DNA of 61,970 nt from Candidatus Aminicenantota bacterium (GCA_026393835.1 JAPKZK010000035.1:1-61970); one strand, 5' to 3'. Counted from the first letter of the stretch, positions 27,649-36,973 are shown. Program-made: numbers and translations. The notes: a model not told the origin generated them from the letters alone.

Positions 27649-28509
27649 TTAAACTCCCGGCGTCCCTTTGCGCCTTCGCGCCTTTGTGGCGGCTTTCATA
27701 CCGGCTGGAGCCGGCTGGCATTCCGGGCAAAAATGGGAACCGCGGTTATTGATACATATACGGACCACAGGGGTCTTGCATTTATTACAAGGCTCGCCGG
27801 TGCGGCCGTAAACATTCAAAAAAAATTGATGCTCCCCTTTTAAACGGCCTGTTCTCCGGTAATCCGATATAGTAGTGCCATTGTTTTCAATGGCCTTTTT
27901 TAAAATCTCGGGCAAATGCCGGCTCAATTTCCTGAGCCGTTGTTTCGATACCCTGAGGGCGGGCGTTAAAGGGTGAATTCCCGCCATAAAAAGCGCTTCA
28001 TCCGCGTAGATATTTCCCACGCCGGCCAAAACCTCCTGGTCCAAAAGCAGCGTTTTGATGGGCCGACGGGACTCCCGGTTTACCAGCGCCCGAAAAACCG
28101 TGTTTTCCTCCAGGGCATCGGGTCCCAGGTGGGGAAGCAGCGGTTCGGTTTTGGGCCACAATTTCATCCGGCCGAATTTTCGTATATCCACAAAATAAAG
28201 GACTGAACGGTCGCTAAACTCAAAAACCACCCGGATATGTTTTTTATCTTTTTCCTCCGGCTCGAAAACCAGTTTCCCGGTCATACGCAAATGAATGGTC
28301 AGGCGCAGTTCATCCTCCAGGTAAAAACAAAGATATTTACCGCGCCGGTCGATGCGGGTTATTTTTTTATCGATTAACGCCGCTTGAAACTCTTTTTGAC
28401 CATCTTCCACGGTGCGGGGCCAGGGCAGGGTGATTTTTCGAAAAGTTTTGCCCACTATTAACGGCCTCAACTCCCGGGCAATGGTTTCGACTTCGGGCAA
28501 TTCAGGCAT
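27649..28509 (-). CDS. mutM: formamidopyrimidine-DNA glycosylase (Fpg/MutM) with repeat-encoded tail
   Basis: It removes oxidised purines such as 8-oxoguanine. The start MPELPEVETIARELRP leaves the catalytic Pro2 and Glu3 after Met removal. The conserved GRRGKYLCF-like strand, LLDQEVLAGVGNIYADE and the C-terminal zinc finger with CNKC and CPEC are all present. The last 20 or so residues (PAPAGMKAATKARRRK...) lie beyond the usual end of Fpg and are encoded by a CCTTTGCGCCTTCGCGCC-type dispersed repeat (27658-27692). A frame extending to 28578 is rejected because Pro2 must follow the initiator Met. It is 16 bases downstream of the NlpC/P60 gene, probably one operon. Confidence 0.95.
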   Translation of the reverse strand: MPELPEVETIARELRPLIVGKTFRKITLPWPRTVEDGQKEFQAALIDKKITRIDRRGKYLCFYLEDELRLTIHLRMTGKLVFEPEEKDKKHIRVVFEFSDRSVLYFVDIRKFGRMKLWPKTEPLLPHLGPDALEENTVFRALVNRESRRPIKTLLLDQEVLAGVGNIYADEALFMAGIHPLTPALRVSKQRLRKLSRHLPEILKKAIENNGTTISDYRRTGRLKGEHQFFLNVYGRTGEPCNKCKTPVVRICINNRGSHFCPECQPAPAGMKAATKARRRKGTPGV

Positions 28510-28525
28510 TACAGGTTCCTCCCGG

Positions 28526-28999
28526 TTATTCCCCGATAACCCGGATAACGCATTCCAGGTGATCTTTCCAGAATTCATTCAAAGACTCGACCCGCAGGCG
28601 GTCATTTTTTTCAGGGGCGTGGATAAACGAATTCGCGCCGATATAAAGCGTTGTGTGCCTGCGGCGTCCGAATTTAAACACCAGGATGTCCGCCGGTTTG
28701 GCGTACTTTAATTTTATCTTATCCTTCAACTTTGCCTGGCCTTCCGCCGTACGCGGCACCTTGACGCCGAAACAATCATACACATAGTAAATAAACCCGC
28801 TGCAATCGAAACCATCGATCTCCTGGCCCCCATATCGATAAGGAAGCCCGGCCAGGCTTTTTGCCAGTCCTGCCAGCTTACCCCGCAAATCCCATACCGG
28901 TTCCGGTTCTTTCCTGATCCGGCAAAAGGGTATGGTTAAAAATAACAGAACAAGCAAGCCGATAGGAATATTTTTTATATGTTTTTTCGAATTATTCAT
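28526..28999 (-). CDS. NlpC/P60 cell-wall peptidase
   Basis: A hydrophobic export signal (IPIGLLVLLFLTIPFC) ends at a Cys that may be lipidated, although the lipobox is not ideal. The NlpC/P60 domain follows: PYRYGGQEIDGFDCSGFI (catalytic Cys), KPADILVFKFGRRRHTTLYIG (His) and the final His-containing strand. The length of 157 residues fits a single-domain family member that cuts peptidoglycan stem peptides in the periplasm. The start region is flanked by simple ATTATTC and CAGTATTAGT repeats (28993-29045). It lies upstream of mutM. Confidence 0.88.
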   Translation of the reverse strand: MNNSKKHIKNIPIGLLVLLFLTIPFCRIRKEPEPVWDLRGKLAGLAKSLAGLPYRYGGQEIDGFDCSGFIYYVYDCFGVKVPRTAEGQAKLKDKIKLKYAKPADILVFKFGRRRHTTLYIGANSFIHAPEKNDRLRVESLNEFWKDHLECVIRVIGE

Positions 29000-29102
29000 T
29001 ATTATTCATCATTATTCAGTATTAGTCAGTATTAGTCAGTATTGCAACCACCGCTCATTATATCCCAAATGGAAAGAAGGTGAAAGATAAAAAGAAAAAA
29101 AT

Positions 29103-29184
29103 TGCGAAAGGGGGGACTCGAACCCCCACACTTCTCAGCACCAGAACCTAAATCTGGCGCGTCTACCAATTCCGCCACTTTCGC
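29103..29184 (-). tRNA. tRNA-Leu (UAG anticodon)
   Basis: On the minus strand a 7-bp acceptor stem GCGAAAG/CTTTCGC encloses a D-arm with AATTGGTAGACGCG, an anticodon stem CCAGA/TCTGG around the loop TTTAGGT (anticodon TAG), a short variable arm and a T-arm GGGGGTTCGAGTCCCCC. The discriminator base is A (29103). CCA is not encoded; a T-rich tract follows. Confidence 0.96.
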
Positions 29185-29330
29185 AAAAGGAATTAGTTGT
29201 GAAAATACCACTAATCGCACTTAAAGTCAAGATACCGGAACGCGCCCCGTAAATTTCTTAAAAGAAAAGGAACTATTCACGTTTTTTAACGTATAATAGA
29301 TGTCTGTAGAATAAAAGGAGGTAACATAAT

Positions 29331-31100
29331 ATGATGAAAAAAGTAATGATTTTTTTAGTAACCGGTATCCTGGTGGGGGCCGCATATATCTATCCTGCCG
29401 CCGCCAAAACCCAAACAACCCAACCCATTGAGAAAAACAGTTTCACTGAAGTAACATCCAAACTGGACCAGGGCGGAAACATCTACCTGTATGTCGGCGC
29501 CGAGAGGGCGGTAAAATCCATGGATGAACTGGCCGCGAAGCTGCGCCAAATGATCGAAAAAGAGGTTTCCAAATCCGGGGCCAAAGAGACCGACGGCTTG
29601 AAGGTTTTCGATTTCGCCTATGGCTTAATCAAAGACTGCGGCCTGATGGAAATCAGCGGCGTCGGGATGAGCTCGATTCCCATCGACGCCAATCTCAACC
29701 ACAGTAAATTGGTGCTTCACCATTACCAGGGAAAAAACAACGGCGTTATCTGGCGCATGCTGGAAGCGAAACCCCATGAACTAACTTTACTGAGAATGCT
29801 GCCGGCCAGTACCGCGGCGGCCACCTTCTCCGATTTCAAATTAAACGCCCTATGGGATTGGGTGAAAAAAGAAGCCGCCGCATCGGACCTGCCCAAAGTC
29901 AAGGAATTCATCCTGGCGCTGGAACCCATGCTGCTGCAAAAAGGCATCCCCTTAGGGGGCATGTTGAACTCCATCGATGGCATGGGGTTTGTCTTGATGC
30001 TGGACAGTACGAAAAAGTCCGTGATTCCCCTGGGACCGCAGCCCCTTGAAATCCCGGAACCCGCTTTTGCCATTATTTTATCTGTCAAGGATGATACGGT
30101 ATTCAACCTGTTGCAAAGCAAGCTGACCTTTGCCGTGAAATCGGAAGATCCCGCGGTGAAAAAACTCCAGATCCCGCTGCCGCCGCTGCCGGTTCCATTG
30201 GCGCCGGTCATTCTCCAAAAGGACGGATTGTTGATCATCGCTTCCAATAACCAGGTAGTGGAAACCATGTTTGCCGCAAAAGAAAAAGGGGATGGATTAA
30301 TCGCTTCCGCCGATTTCATAAAACTGTCGGCCAATATCCCCGCGCAGGGAAACAGTTTTCGCTACGTAAGTCCCCGGCTTATGCCCGCCATTATGGATAT
30401 CCAGAAAAAAGCCCTGGAATTATCAAAACCCCAGGGAGATGAAAAGGGTATTATAATAATGCTTTTAAGTTTATTCACCAAAGAAATAGCCGCCTATGGC
30501 GTCCTGCAAAACACCGATGAAGGAATGATTTACACCTTCAACCACACCATGAACCTGGAAAACATACTATTGCTGCCTATAGCCGCGCCCGTAGGCATCG
30601 TGGCCGCTATTGCCGTCCCGAACTACCTGACAGCCATGCAAAAGGGGAAACAAAAAGCCACCATGTCCGATATGAAAGCGCTGGCCATGGCCATCGATGC
30701 GTATATTGTCGATCATAAGGCCGCGCCGGCGGGGAAAACCCTGGCCGACATCAAGGGCAAGCTGCAACCCAAATATATTAAGGAAATGCCTATAAAAGAC
30801 GCCTGGGGGAATGATTTCCAATATTCCCACGGCGTCGGGGCTAACAAGGCTGAATATGCTGTCGGGGCCGGCGGTAAGGACGGTGTTTTCAATGGCTGGG
30901 AGCAGGCCCAGTGTTATAGTGTAAAAAGCATGAAAGATTTCGATAAGGATCTCATTATCGCCAATGGAAAGTTTACCTGCTGCCCCGGGATGAAGGAGAA
31001 ATGCGCAGAGACCTGCGCGGTGAAAACAGAGAAAGAGTGTGAAAAGGAAGTTGAAAAGGGGCAAGGTCCTGAAGCTTCATGTCCTAAAAAGAAAAAGTAA
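29331..31100 (+). CDS. exported protein with C-terminal pseudopilin (GspG)-like segment and Cys-rich tail
   Basis: GGAGG lies 9 bases before the ATG. A signal peptide (VMIFLVTGILVGAAYIYPAAA) leads a domain of about 400 residues that I do not recognise beyond a DUF3352-like feel (FSDFKLNALWDWV; repeated helix-strand units). From about residue 420 the sequence switches to GIVAAIAVPNYLTAMQKGKQ, the conserved N-terminal helix of type IV pilin/GspG, then a GspG-like globular part (MPIKDAWGNDFQYS, GAGGKDG). The tail has eight or so Cys residues (CCPGMKEKCAETC). The pilin helix is internal, so it cannot be processed by prepilin peptidase in the usual way. A terminator follows. Confidence 0.75.
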   Translation: MMKKVMIFLVTGILVGAAYIYPAAAKTQTTQPIEKNSFTEVTSKLDQGGNIYLYVGAERAVKSMDELAAKLRQMIEKEVSKSGAKETDGLKVFDFAYGLIKDCGLMEISGVGMSSIPIDANLNHSKLVLHHYQGKNNGVIWRMLEAKPHELTLLRMLPASTAAATFSDFKLNALWDWVKKEAAASDLPKVKEFILALEPMLLQKGIPLGGMLNSIDGMGFVLMLDSTKKSVIPLGPQPLEIPEPAFAIILSVKDDTVFNLLQSKLTFAVKSEDPAVKKLQIPLPPLPVPLAPVILQKDGLLIIASNNQVVETMFAAKEKGDGLIASADFIKLSANIPAQGNSFRYVSPRLMPAIMDIQKKALELSKPQGDEKGIIIMLLSLFTKEIAAYGVLQNTDEGMIYTFNHTMNLENILLLPIAAPVGIVAAIAVPNYLTAMQKGKQKATMSDMKALAMAIDAYIVDHKAAPAGKTLADIKGKLQPKYIKEMPIKDAWGNDFQYSHGVGANKAEYAVGAGGKDGVFNGWEQAQCYSVKSMKDFDKDLIIANGKFTCCPGMKEKCAETCAVKTEKECEKEVEKGQGPEASCPKKKK

Positions 31101-31123
31101 TTATAAGCATAAAAGAGTGTTGT

Positions 31124-31151
31124 GGGGCAAGCCTTGCTTGCCCCTTTTTTT
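31124..31151 (+). terminator. Rho-independent terminator
   Basis: A perfect 8-bp stem (GGGGCAAG at 31124-31131 with CTTGCCCC at 31137-31144) with a 5-base loop is followed by seven T residues. It lies 23 bases after the pilin-like fusion gene. Confidence 0.88.
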
Positions 31152-31204
31152 ATGTATCAAGGGAGCCTGTCCCTACAATTTTCAAAAGGGAACCTATTAG
31201 GAGT

Positions 31205-31450
31205 TCAAGCGGCGTATATTTCTACAGGCATTTCAATTTTCTTTAAGGGTAGTCTTTTTTGATTTAGGATGTCAAAAAAATCACGTTCTATTTTTTTTAA
31301 GGTTTTTACTTCATAGTAGCGTTCGCCACAAAAAGTACACTCTTCGCAAGGTACGTTTTCAAAAAGCATAAAATGTCCATCATGCTTATAGATATACTCA
31401 GCCTCTTTAAAAACCAGGTTTTTATTGCCGCAAAAATTGCATTTTGCCAT
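31205..31450 (-). CDS. YgiT/MqsA-type zinc-finger protein (putative antitoxin)
   Basis: The 81 residues carry two CxxC knuckles (CNFC near the start, CEECTFC in the middle) and the ERYYEVKTLKKIE segment typical of YgiT-type zinc-finger proteins. It starts 1 base after the DUF4258 gene stop on the same strand, forming a two-gene toxin-antitoxin-like unit. No HTH domain is present, so if it is an antitoxin it would act by binding its partner. Confidence 0.82.
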   Translation of the reverse strand: MAKCNFCGNKNLVFKEAEYIYKHDGHFMLFENVPCEECTFCGERYYEVKTLKKIERDFFDILNQKRLPLKKIEMPVEIYAA

Positions 31451-31451
31451 T

Positions 31452-31754
31452 TTATCCTCTCACGTAAGGTGTTTTAAATTTCGGTGGTCTCGGAATATAA
31501 ACGGTTATGATAACCACTTTGTCATCCTTTTCACCGCAAACAATGTGAATGGGGACGCCGGAATCGGAAAATCCGACCACCAGACAAGATTCCCCGCGTT
31601 TGTCTTCCGGGTAGTTTTCAAGTATTCGACCGGACAATATTGCTTCTTCGACATCTGAGATCATCAGGTCATCATTCATTCGTTCTCGGTCTCCATGCAT
31701 AGAAAAGTAATAGTCTTCGTTTTCGACGCATTTTTTTATCCATTCGAGTTTCAT
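31452..31754 (-). CDS. DUF4258 protein (putative toxin)
   Basis: The 100 residues match DUF4258: YYFSMHGDRERMNDDLMISDVEEAI with the conserved His and Arg, SGRILENYPEDKRGESCLVVGF, then the two final strands PIHIVCG and KVVIITVYIP. The fold is related to RelE/BrnT-like RNase toxins. It is paired with a zinc-finger partner directly downstream. The pair lies between a terminator and the pyr operon. Toxic activity is inferred from the gene pairing and family. Confidence 0.82.
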   Translation of the reverse strand: MKLEWIKKCVENEDYYFSMHGDRERMNDDLMISDVEEAILSGRILENYPEDKRGESCLVVGFSDSGVPIHIVCGEKDDKVVIITVYIPRPPKFKTPYVRG

Positions 31755-32041
31755 AAAACAATTAAACTACAAATTGAAAAATATTGCAAGCCTTTTTCCA
31801 ACCCATATCTTAATTAAAAAGCTTAGGGGACAGCTAAATTTCGCCTCTTTCTTATCGGGTTTTTTGATCATTGACCTCAAGACCAATGTTGCTTTGTCGG
31901 CGAAAATATATTTATTTCGTTGTTCCATGTCGCACGTCGCATGTCGCACTGAAGAGAGTGCTGCACACGAACGATAGAAAAGAGGGGAGCCCATTCCGAT
32001 TGCTCTTTACATCGACGCCCATAATATGGGATAATATAAGC

Positions 32042-32815
32042 ATGAAAGACGAAACGTGTATTGTCATGGAAAACAAGCATATAATCAAGAAATTCTATAT
32101 GCTGAAAATCAAGGCCCCATACATCTCGGAAAATGCCAAACCCGGCAACTTCGTGATGCTGAAAGCCTCCAGCGGAATCGACCCCCTGCTGAAACGACCC
32201 TTTGGGGTTTTTAATACAAAATATCCCTTTACCTGGATTTATTACGAGGTGGTGGGCAAGGGAACGGCGGCGATTGCCAACTTAAGGACCGATGATAACG
32301 TCCAGGCGCTGGGTCCGCTGGGGAACCGGTTCCCTACGCTAACCGGTAAGAATATCTTAATGGTGGCCGGCGGCAGGGGGATTGCCCCCATTCATTACGC
32401 CATCAGCGATTATATATCGACTAATAATGTCTACCTTATCTACGGCGCCCGCTCCGCCGGCGACCTCAACCTGGTGGACGAGTTAAAAGCGCTGGATATG
32501 AAAAAAATGTTCCTGTACACAGACGACGGCAGCGCTTATCAAAAAGGGTTTGTTACTACCGACATCCGCCGCATTATCGCGGAACATCACATCTATGTCA
32601 CAGTTTCCTGCGGCCCGGACGCCATGTTTGAAAGCCTGGCCCATGAAATCGGCGGTATAGGGACAGAGAATTGGGTCTCATTGGAAGCGCTGATGGGGTG
32701 TGGTTTCGGCATCTGTTACAGTTGCGCGGTCAAAACAACGGCGGATGAATATAAAAAAGTATGCTCCGACGGTCCGGTTTTCAGGATGGAGGAAATCGCA
32801 TGGCAAAAACAATAG
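32042..32815 (+). CDS. pyrK: dihydroorotate dehydrogenase B, electron-transfer subunit
   Basis: It carries electrons from PyrD to NAD via FAD and a 2Fe-2S cluster. The FAD domain shows PGNFVMLKAS and DPLLKRPFGVF; the NAD-binding part shows MVAGGRGIAPI and YGARSAGDL; the C-terminus holds the 2Fe-2S cysteines (SLEALMGCGFGICYSCAVKT, then VCSDGPVF). The ATG at 32042 is chosen because family similarity starts there; a longer frame to 31871 has no homologous residues. It overlaps pyrD by 16 bases. The 287-bp gap before it holds no gene, only tandem GTCGCA(C/T) motifs near 31925. Confidence 0.93.
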   Translation: MKDETCIVMENKHIIKKFYMLKIKAPYISENAKPGNFVMLKASSGIDPLLKRPFGVFNTKYPFTWIYYEVVGKGTAAIANLRTDDNVQALGPLGNRFPTLTGKNILMVAGGRGIAPIHYAISDYISTNNVYLIYGARSAGDLNLVDELKALDMKKMFLYTDDGSAYQKGFVTTDIRRIIAEHHIYVTVSCGPDAMFESLAHEIGGIGTENWVSLEALMGCGFGICYSCAVKTTADEYKKVCSDGPVFRMEEIAWQKQ

Positions 32816-33720
32816 ACCTCTCCGTGGACCTCGGTTTCATCCAACTGAAAAATCCCATTATCCCGGCTTCCGGAACGTTCGGTTACGGCGAGGAGTTCCA
32901 GGCTTTTTTTCCCCTGGATATACTGGGCGCGTTCGTGTTGAAAGGGATTTACAAAAACCCCCGGAAAGGCAATCCGCCCCCCCGCATCCATGAAACCGCC
33001 GCCGGGCTGCTGAATTCCATCGGCCTGGCCGGGCCCGGGGCCGATGAATTAAAGAAAATCATCAAACGCACCGCCGCATTAACACACACCCCGATCATTG
33101 TCAATGTCTGCGGCGGGTCGGATGAAGAGTACCTGGAAGTGGCACGAATCTTCGACGCCATGGAAGAAGTTTCCATACTGGAATTAAATATCTCCTGCCC
33201 CAATGTGAAAGCCGGGGGCAAATGCCCGGCCCAGGACCGGGACCATACTTTCCGCCTGGTAAAACTGGTCAAAGAAAATACCCAAAAACCCTTAATGGTT
33301 AAACTTTCCCCCAATACCCATGATGTACCGGCAGTGGCGCTGGCGGCGCAGGAGGCCGGGGCCGATTGTATATCGCTGGTCAATACCTTCCTGGGCATGG
33401 CCGTGGATTTAAAGAAACGGGCCCCCGTGTTCAAGAATATCTTTGCCGGTCTGTCCGGCCCCGCCATCAAACCCCTGGCGCTAAAATTAGTCTGGGAAGT
33501 AGCTAAAACCGTTTCCATCCCGGTCATCGGCATCGGCGGCATTACCACGGGGAAAGATGTGCTGGAATTCATCCTGGTGGGCGCTTCCGCCGTTCAAACC
33601 GGGACCATCAACATGGTAGAACCTTGCGCTTCGGTTCGTATTATCAACGAACTGGAGGAGACCATGAAAACACTGGCTATAAGTAATTTAAACGAAATTA
33701 AAGGGAGATTAAAAATATGA
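32800..33720 (+). CDS. pyrD: dihydroorotate dehydrogenase B, catalytic subunit
   Basis: It oxidises dihydroorotate to orotate in pyrimidine synthesis. The class 1B signatures are present: LKNPIIPASGTFGYG, KGIYKNPRKGNPPPRI, LNISCPNVKAGG, a Ser-type active-site region near QDRDHTF and the FMN phosphate-binding IPVIGIGGITTG. GGAGG lies 8 bases before the ATG at 32800, inside the end of pyrK, indicating translational coupling. It overlaps pyrF by 4 bases (ATGA). Confidence 0.96.
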   Translation: MAKTIDLSVDLGFIQLKNPIIPASGTFGYGEEFQAFFPLDILGAFVLKGIYKNPRKGNPPPRIHETAAGLLNSIGLAGPGADELKKIIKRTAALTHTPIIVNVCGGSDEEYLEVARIFDAMEEVSILELNISCPNVKAGGKCPAQDRDHTFRLVKLVKENTQKPLMVKLSPNTHDVPAVALAAQEAGADCISLVNTFLGMAVDLKKRAPVFKNIFAGLSGPAIKPLALKLVWEVAKTVSIPVIGIGGITTGKDVLEFILVGASAVQTGTINMVEPCASVRIINELEETMKTLAISNLNEIKGRLKI

Positions 33721-34421
33721 AAGACCTAAAAGAAAAAATAATCATTGCCCTGGATTATGACAGTTATGAGGAAGCCAAAAAATGCGTGGACCAACTGGAA
33801 GGGGCCGTATTTTTTAAAGTGGGGCTCCAGGCGTTCCTGGAATATGGGCAGCAGGTGATCGCCTATTTGCAAAGCAAGCATAAAAAACTCTTCCTGGACT
33901 TGAAATTCAAAGATATCCCCAATACCGTTTACGGCGCGGTAAAATCCTCTTTCAAATACCAACCGAATTTTTTAACCATTCATGTTTCCGGCGGCGGTGA
34001 GATGATCAAAAAAGCCCTGGAAGCCGCCGGGGAAAACCCGGGTTTAACCGTCCTCGGCGTCACGGTTTTAACTTCCCTTTCCGACAAAGACATGGCGGAA
34101 ACCGGGATAGCCCTTTCCACGGAAGACGCGGTTTTGAAATTATGTGAGTTGGGCTTGAACAATGGCCTAAATTCGTTTGTATGTTCCCCGCAGGAAATCG
34201 AACCCATCAAGAAGCGGTTTGGCAAGGATGTCGTCTTGGTGACGCCGGGTATTCGGCCCCAGTGGTCGGTTAAAGGGGACCAGAAGCGGGTATTCACGCC
34301 GGAAATGGCAGTGGCCGCCGGCAGTAATTACCTGGTGATCGGTCGCCCCATTACCCAACACGAAAACCCATCCGCCGCTTTCACTCAAATTTTACAAGAA
34401 ATCAACCCGCTAAGAAAATAG
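33717..34421 (+). CDS. pyrF: orotidine 5'-phosphate decarboxylase
   Basis: It makes UMP from OMP. The motifs are IIIALDYDSYEEA at the N-terminus, FLDLKFKDIPNTV (the catalytic Asp-Lys-x-x-Asp set) and TPGIRPQW with the phosphate-binding VIGRPITQHENP. The 234 residues are normal for the family. The start overlaps the pyrD stop as ATGA, completing a pyrK-pyrD-pyrF operon. Confidence 0.96.
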   Translation: MKDLKEKIIIALDYDSYEEAKKCVDQLEGAVFFKVGLQAFLEYGQQVIAYLQSKHKKLFLDLKFKDIPNTVYGAVKSSFKYQPNFLTIHVSGGGEMIKKALEAAGENPGLTVLGVTVLTSLSDKDMAETGIALSTEDAVLKLCELGLNNGLNSFVCSPQEIEPIKKRFGKDVVLVTPGIRPQWSVKGDQKRVFTPEMAVAAGSNYLVIGRPITQHENPSAAFTQILQEINPLRK

Positions 34422-34590
34422 CCACAAAGGCACGCATGAGCGAAGGCACAAAGGTTCACCAGGAGGTTTTAGTATTAAAAAATTCTTGGTGTCTTGGCGC
34501 GCCGTCTCTTGGTGGCAAAGGTTTGGCAAAATTGAAAAAATATTCTCATTATGATAGAATCGATGTATAATTATTTAATAAGGAGCAAAA

Positions 34591-35498
34591 ATGCCGATGA
34601 TTGCCGGAAACCTCAATGAGATCGATAATACGCTGGATAGCAAAGCCTTAAATGAGAATAATTACGAAGATTACTATGTGGCCTATGTGGCCACCCAGGA
34701 AGCCAGGGGGTCGAAGATCCTATATCTGAAATCTCCCGGAAGATAAAAAACATGGAAGATACCCAACTGGAGTTCTCCATCATATCCCGATTTTTTGAGA
34801 ACCAAATTCCCAGGTATATTTTCCCGGTAATCGACAATGAGCCGTTGGCCCAACAGCTTATTCTCAACATCAGGGATGAACTTAAGGGGAGGGGCAAAGA
34901 AATCGGTCATCTCAAATTAGAGGAAAACGAAATTTCTATTTACTCTCAAATCGAACGGTTCCTGTCGGAAACCCCATGCAACGGTTTGTTGTTAAGCGGT
35001 ATGGACCTATTGATATATCAAAATTCCCAGGAAACATTATCCAAACTCAACAAGGCCCGTGACGCCTTTGAGAAGTTTCGATTGCCCATTGCTTTCATCG
35101 TCAATAATGATAGCTTGAAAAAAATCATCCGGATAGCTTCCGACTTCTATCAAATGCGGGATTTGCCCGATTTCCATTTTACCGGAACCGTGGAAGAGAA
35201 GAAAGAAATCATTGAAATCGATGATTCAATAACAGAACTCTATCCTGATGAAGATTTGAAAATTGAACTCCTGGAAGAGCAATTGCTATTGCTGGGGAAA
35301 GGGCAAGATTTGAATGAAGACTCACTCAATTATACCGTTATACCTTTGCTGAAAATCTATGTCAATCGCAGGAATTCCAAAAGGGCGGAGGAGATATTTG
35401 ACCGGTATATCAGGGGTAGGGAAAGCCAGGTAAAGGATAAGCTGGTATTGGGTGATTACTATTCCCTCAGGGAAAATATAGCCCCGGACATATATTGA
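34591..35498 (+). pseudogene. TPR/degenerate ATPase-like protein, one gene split by a frameshift in a G run
   Basis: An ATG at 34591 with AAGGAG upstream opens MPMIAGNLNEIDNTLDSKA and reads about 40 residues to a run of five G (34706-34710). The frame then shifts: the next frame continues with VEDPISEISRKIKN and runs unbroken to 35498. One extra G would give a single protein of about 302 residues. The middle (NGLLLSGMDLLI, FRLPIAFIVNN, FYQMRDLPDFHF) resembles the degenerate ATPase domain seen in some TPR proteins; no P-loop is present. The 3' part is helical and TPR-like. It could be a sequencing error, a phase-variable tract or a true pseudogene. Confidence 0.6.
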
Positions 35499-35599
35499 CT
35501 TCATTCATCATTCCATTTTTTTTATTCTTCTCTTACCCTCTTGTATTTGTTTGTACACACAATTTCGTGCTTTACATAACGCGATTTCGGATTTATTAT

Positions 35600-36970
35600 T
35601 TAAAAAAGATAGTAAGGCGGGCCATATTTACTTATCTTTTCCTCTAAATGATCCTCTCTTGATTGCCGGAATTTTTCTAAAAAATCTTTAACCTTCCCTC
35701 GGAGTTCCTCTAAAGGAAATTCATTTAAACCATTCTCTTTGCAAGCAAATATATGCCGGTTAACGCCCCTCTTTTCCGGCGGTAAACTTTCATATAACTC
35801 TGAACCCGCCATATAATCCAGTATTTTCACATTTACCCGGTCAAACGGGGTGTCAAGGATGTAAGTAAACGTCTCTTCTATTGTTGCCCGGGTTTCCATC
35901 GGCGCCCCAATGATGAAATTCCCAACCGTATAAAGCCCGGTTTTATCGGCATACCGGATGAGTTGGCTTAACCGCCGGAGTGAGATTTTTTTCCGGTAAA
36001 AACGTTGTATCTCTTGATTGGCTGTCTCCACACCAAAACTGATGATGGATACATGCGTTTTTTTTGCTGTCTCCAGGAACTCTGCATCGATACGGGTCCA
36101 ACTACTCACGGCAATTTTCATATCTGTAGTCAGGTCCCGGTCTGAAAGTTCTTTCAATAATGATTTTGCCCGTTTAAGATCATAGGTGAAATTATCGTCG
36201 GTGATCCAGATGTTGCGATAATGATGCTTTTTAAGTTCAGAGAATTCATTTAATACATAAGGGATGGAGTGTGCTTGATATTTCTTGTGCCAGGCCTTTC
36301 GCTGACAGAAGATACAGTTGTTAAGGCAGCCGGCTGAGGTGCGTATCAAAGTGGATTTTTGCAGTCCGGGTTTTTGGTCTACTGTTCCGCCGTGTTCGGC
36401 ATAGGGCGTTAATAGGCTCCTGTCCGGGAACGGCAATTGGTCAAGGTCGGTAAGGGGCCGGAGTTCCGGCGGTGGGTTTCCTGTCATAAGACTTTCCACG
36501 ATGATATTAATGCTATTGGAATAACTCCCGGCTAACGCATAGTCAAATTCTAAATCAAAAGCTTTTGTGGGGGGGTTAGGGGGGCGGTTTTCTCGAAAAG
36601 AGCCCCCCTCTTTAAATGTGGAATAACCCCCTAATGCAATATCATTCCCAAATAATAAAATTTTCTTTTTTCGTCCGGCGCCGCTGCCAACCCTTTTTAT
36701 CATCTCACGGATCAATTTTTCCCCGTGGTGAATATTTATGGCCCGTTTGAGGGGAAAGCTATCCAATTCGAATATCACCACATCTGCTTCGTCTAAGCCT
36801 CGGGAGAATTTTTCCATATCAAAAGTTTCGATGGAATAATCAAGGTAATTAATAATATGGTGTCCTGCCTGTTTCAAAAGGGAGGAGAGATAAAGTAAAT
36901 CCAATGAAAACCCGAACCGCCGTTCTTTAAATTCACCTGGGGCGGGATAAACCAATAATATGTTTGCCAT
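35600..36970 (-). CDS. B12-binding-type radical SAM protein
   Basis: The N-terminal 140 residues form a cobalamin-binding-like Rossmann domain (ILLVYPAPGEFK, LDLLYLSSLLKQAGH). A radical SAM core follows with RTSAGCLNNCIFCQRKAW (CxxxCxxC), DDNFTYDLKRAKSLLKEL and GNFIIGAPMETRATIEE. The class includes methyltransferases of unactivated carbons and ring-forming enzymes. It is the last gene of the peptide-maturation operon, 3 bases after its neighbour. No HxD cobalamin-lower-ligand motif stands out, so B12 binding is probable from fold only. Confidence 0.82.
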   Translation of the reverse strand: MANILLVYPAPGEFKERRFGFSLDLLYLSSLLKQAGHHIINYLDYSIETFDMEKFSRGLDEADVVIFELDSFPLKRAINIHHGEKLIREMIKRVGSGAGRKKKILLFGNDIALGGYSTFKEGGSFRENRPPNPPTKAFDLEFDYALAGSYSNSINIIVESLMTGNPPPELRPLTDLDQLPFPDRSLLTPYAEHGGTVDQKPGLQKSTLIRTSAGCLNNCIFCQRKAWHKKYQAHSIPYVLNEFSELKKHHYRNIWITDDNFTYDLKRAKSLLKELSDRDLTTDMKIAVSSWTRIDAEFLETAKKTHVSIISFGVETANQEIQRFYRKKISLRRLSQLIRYADKTGLYTVGNFIIGAPMETRATIEETFTYILDTPFDRVNVKILDYMAGSELYESLPPEKRGVNRHIFACKENGLNEFPLEELRGKVKDFLEKFRQSREDHLEEKISKYGPPYYLF

Positions 36971-36973
36971 TGG

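Noticed and set aside
31871..32041. N-terminal extension of PyrK
   Set aside because: It covers tandem GTCGCA motifs, has no similarity to PyrK and would put non-family residues before the FAD domain.
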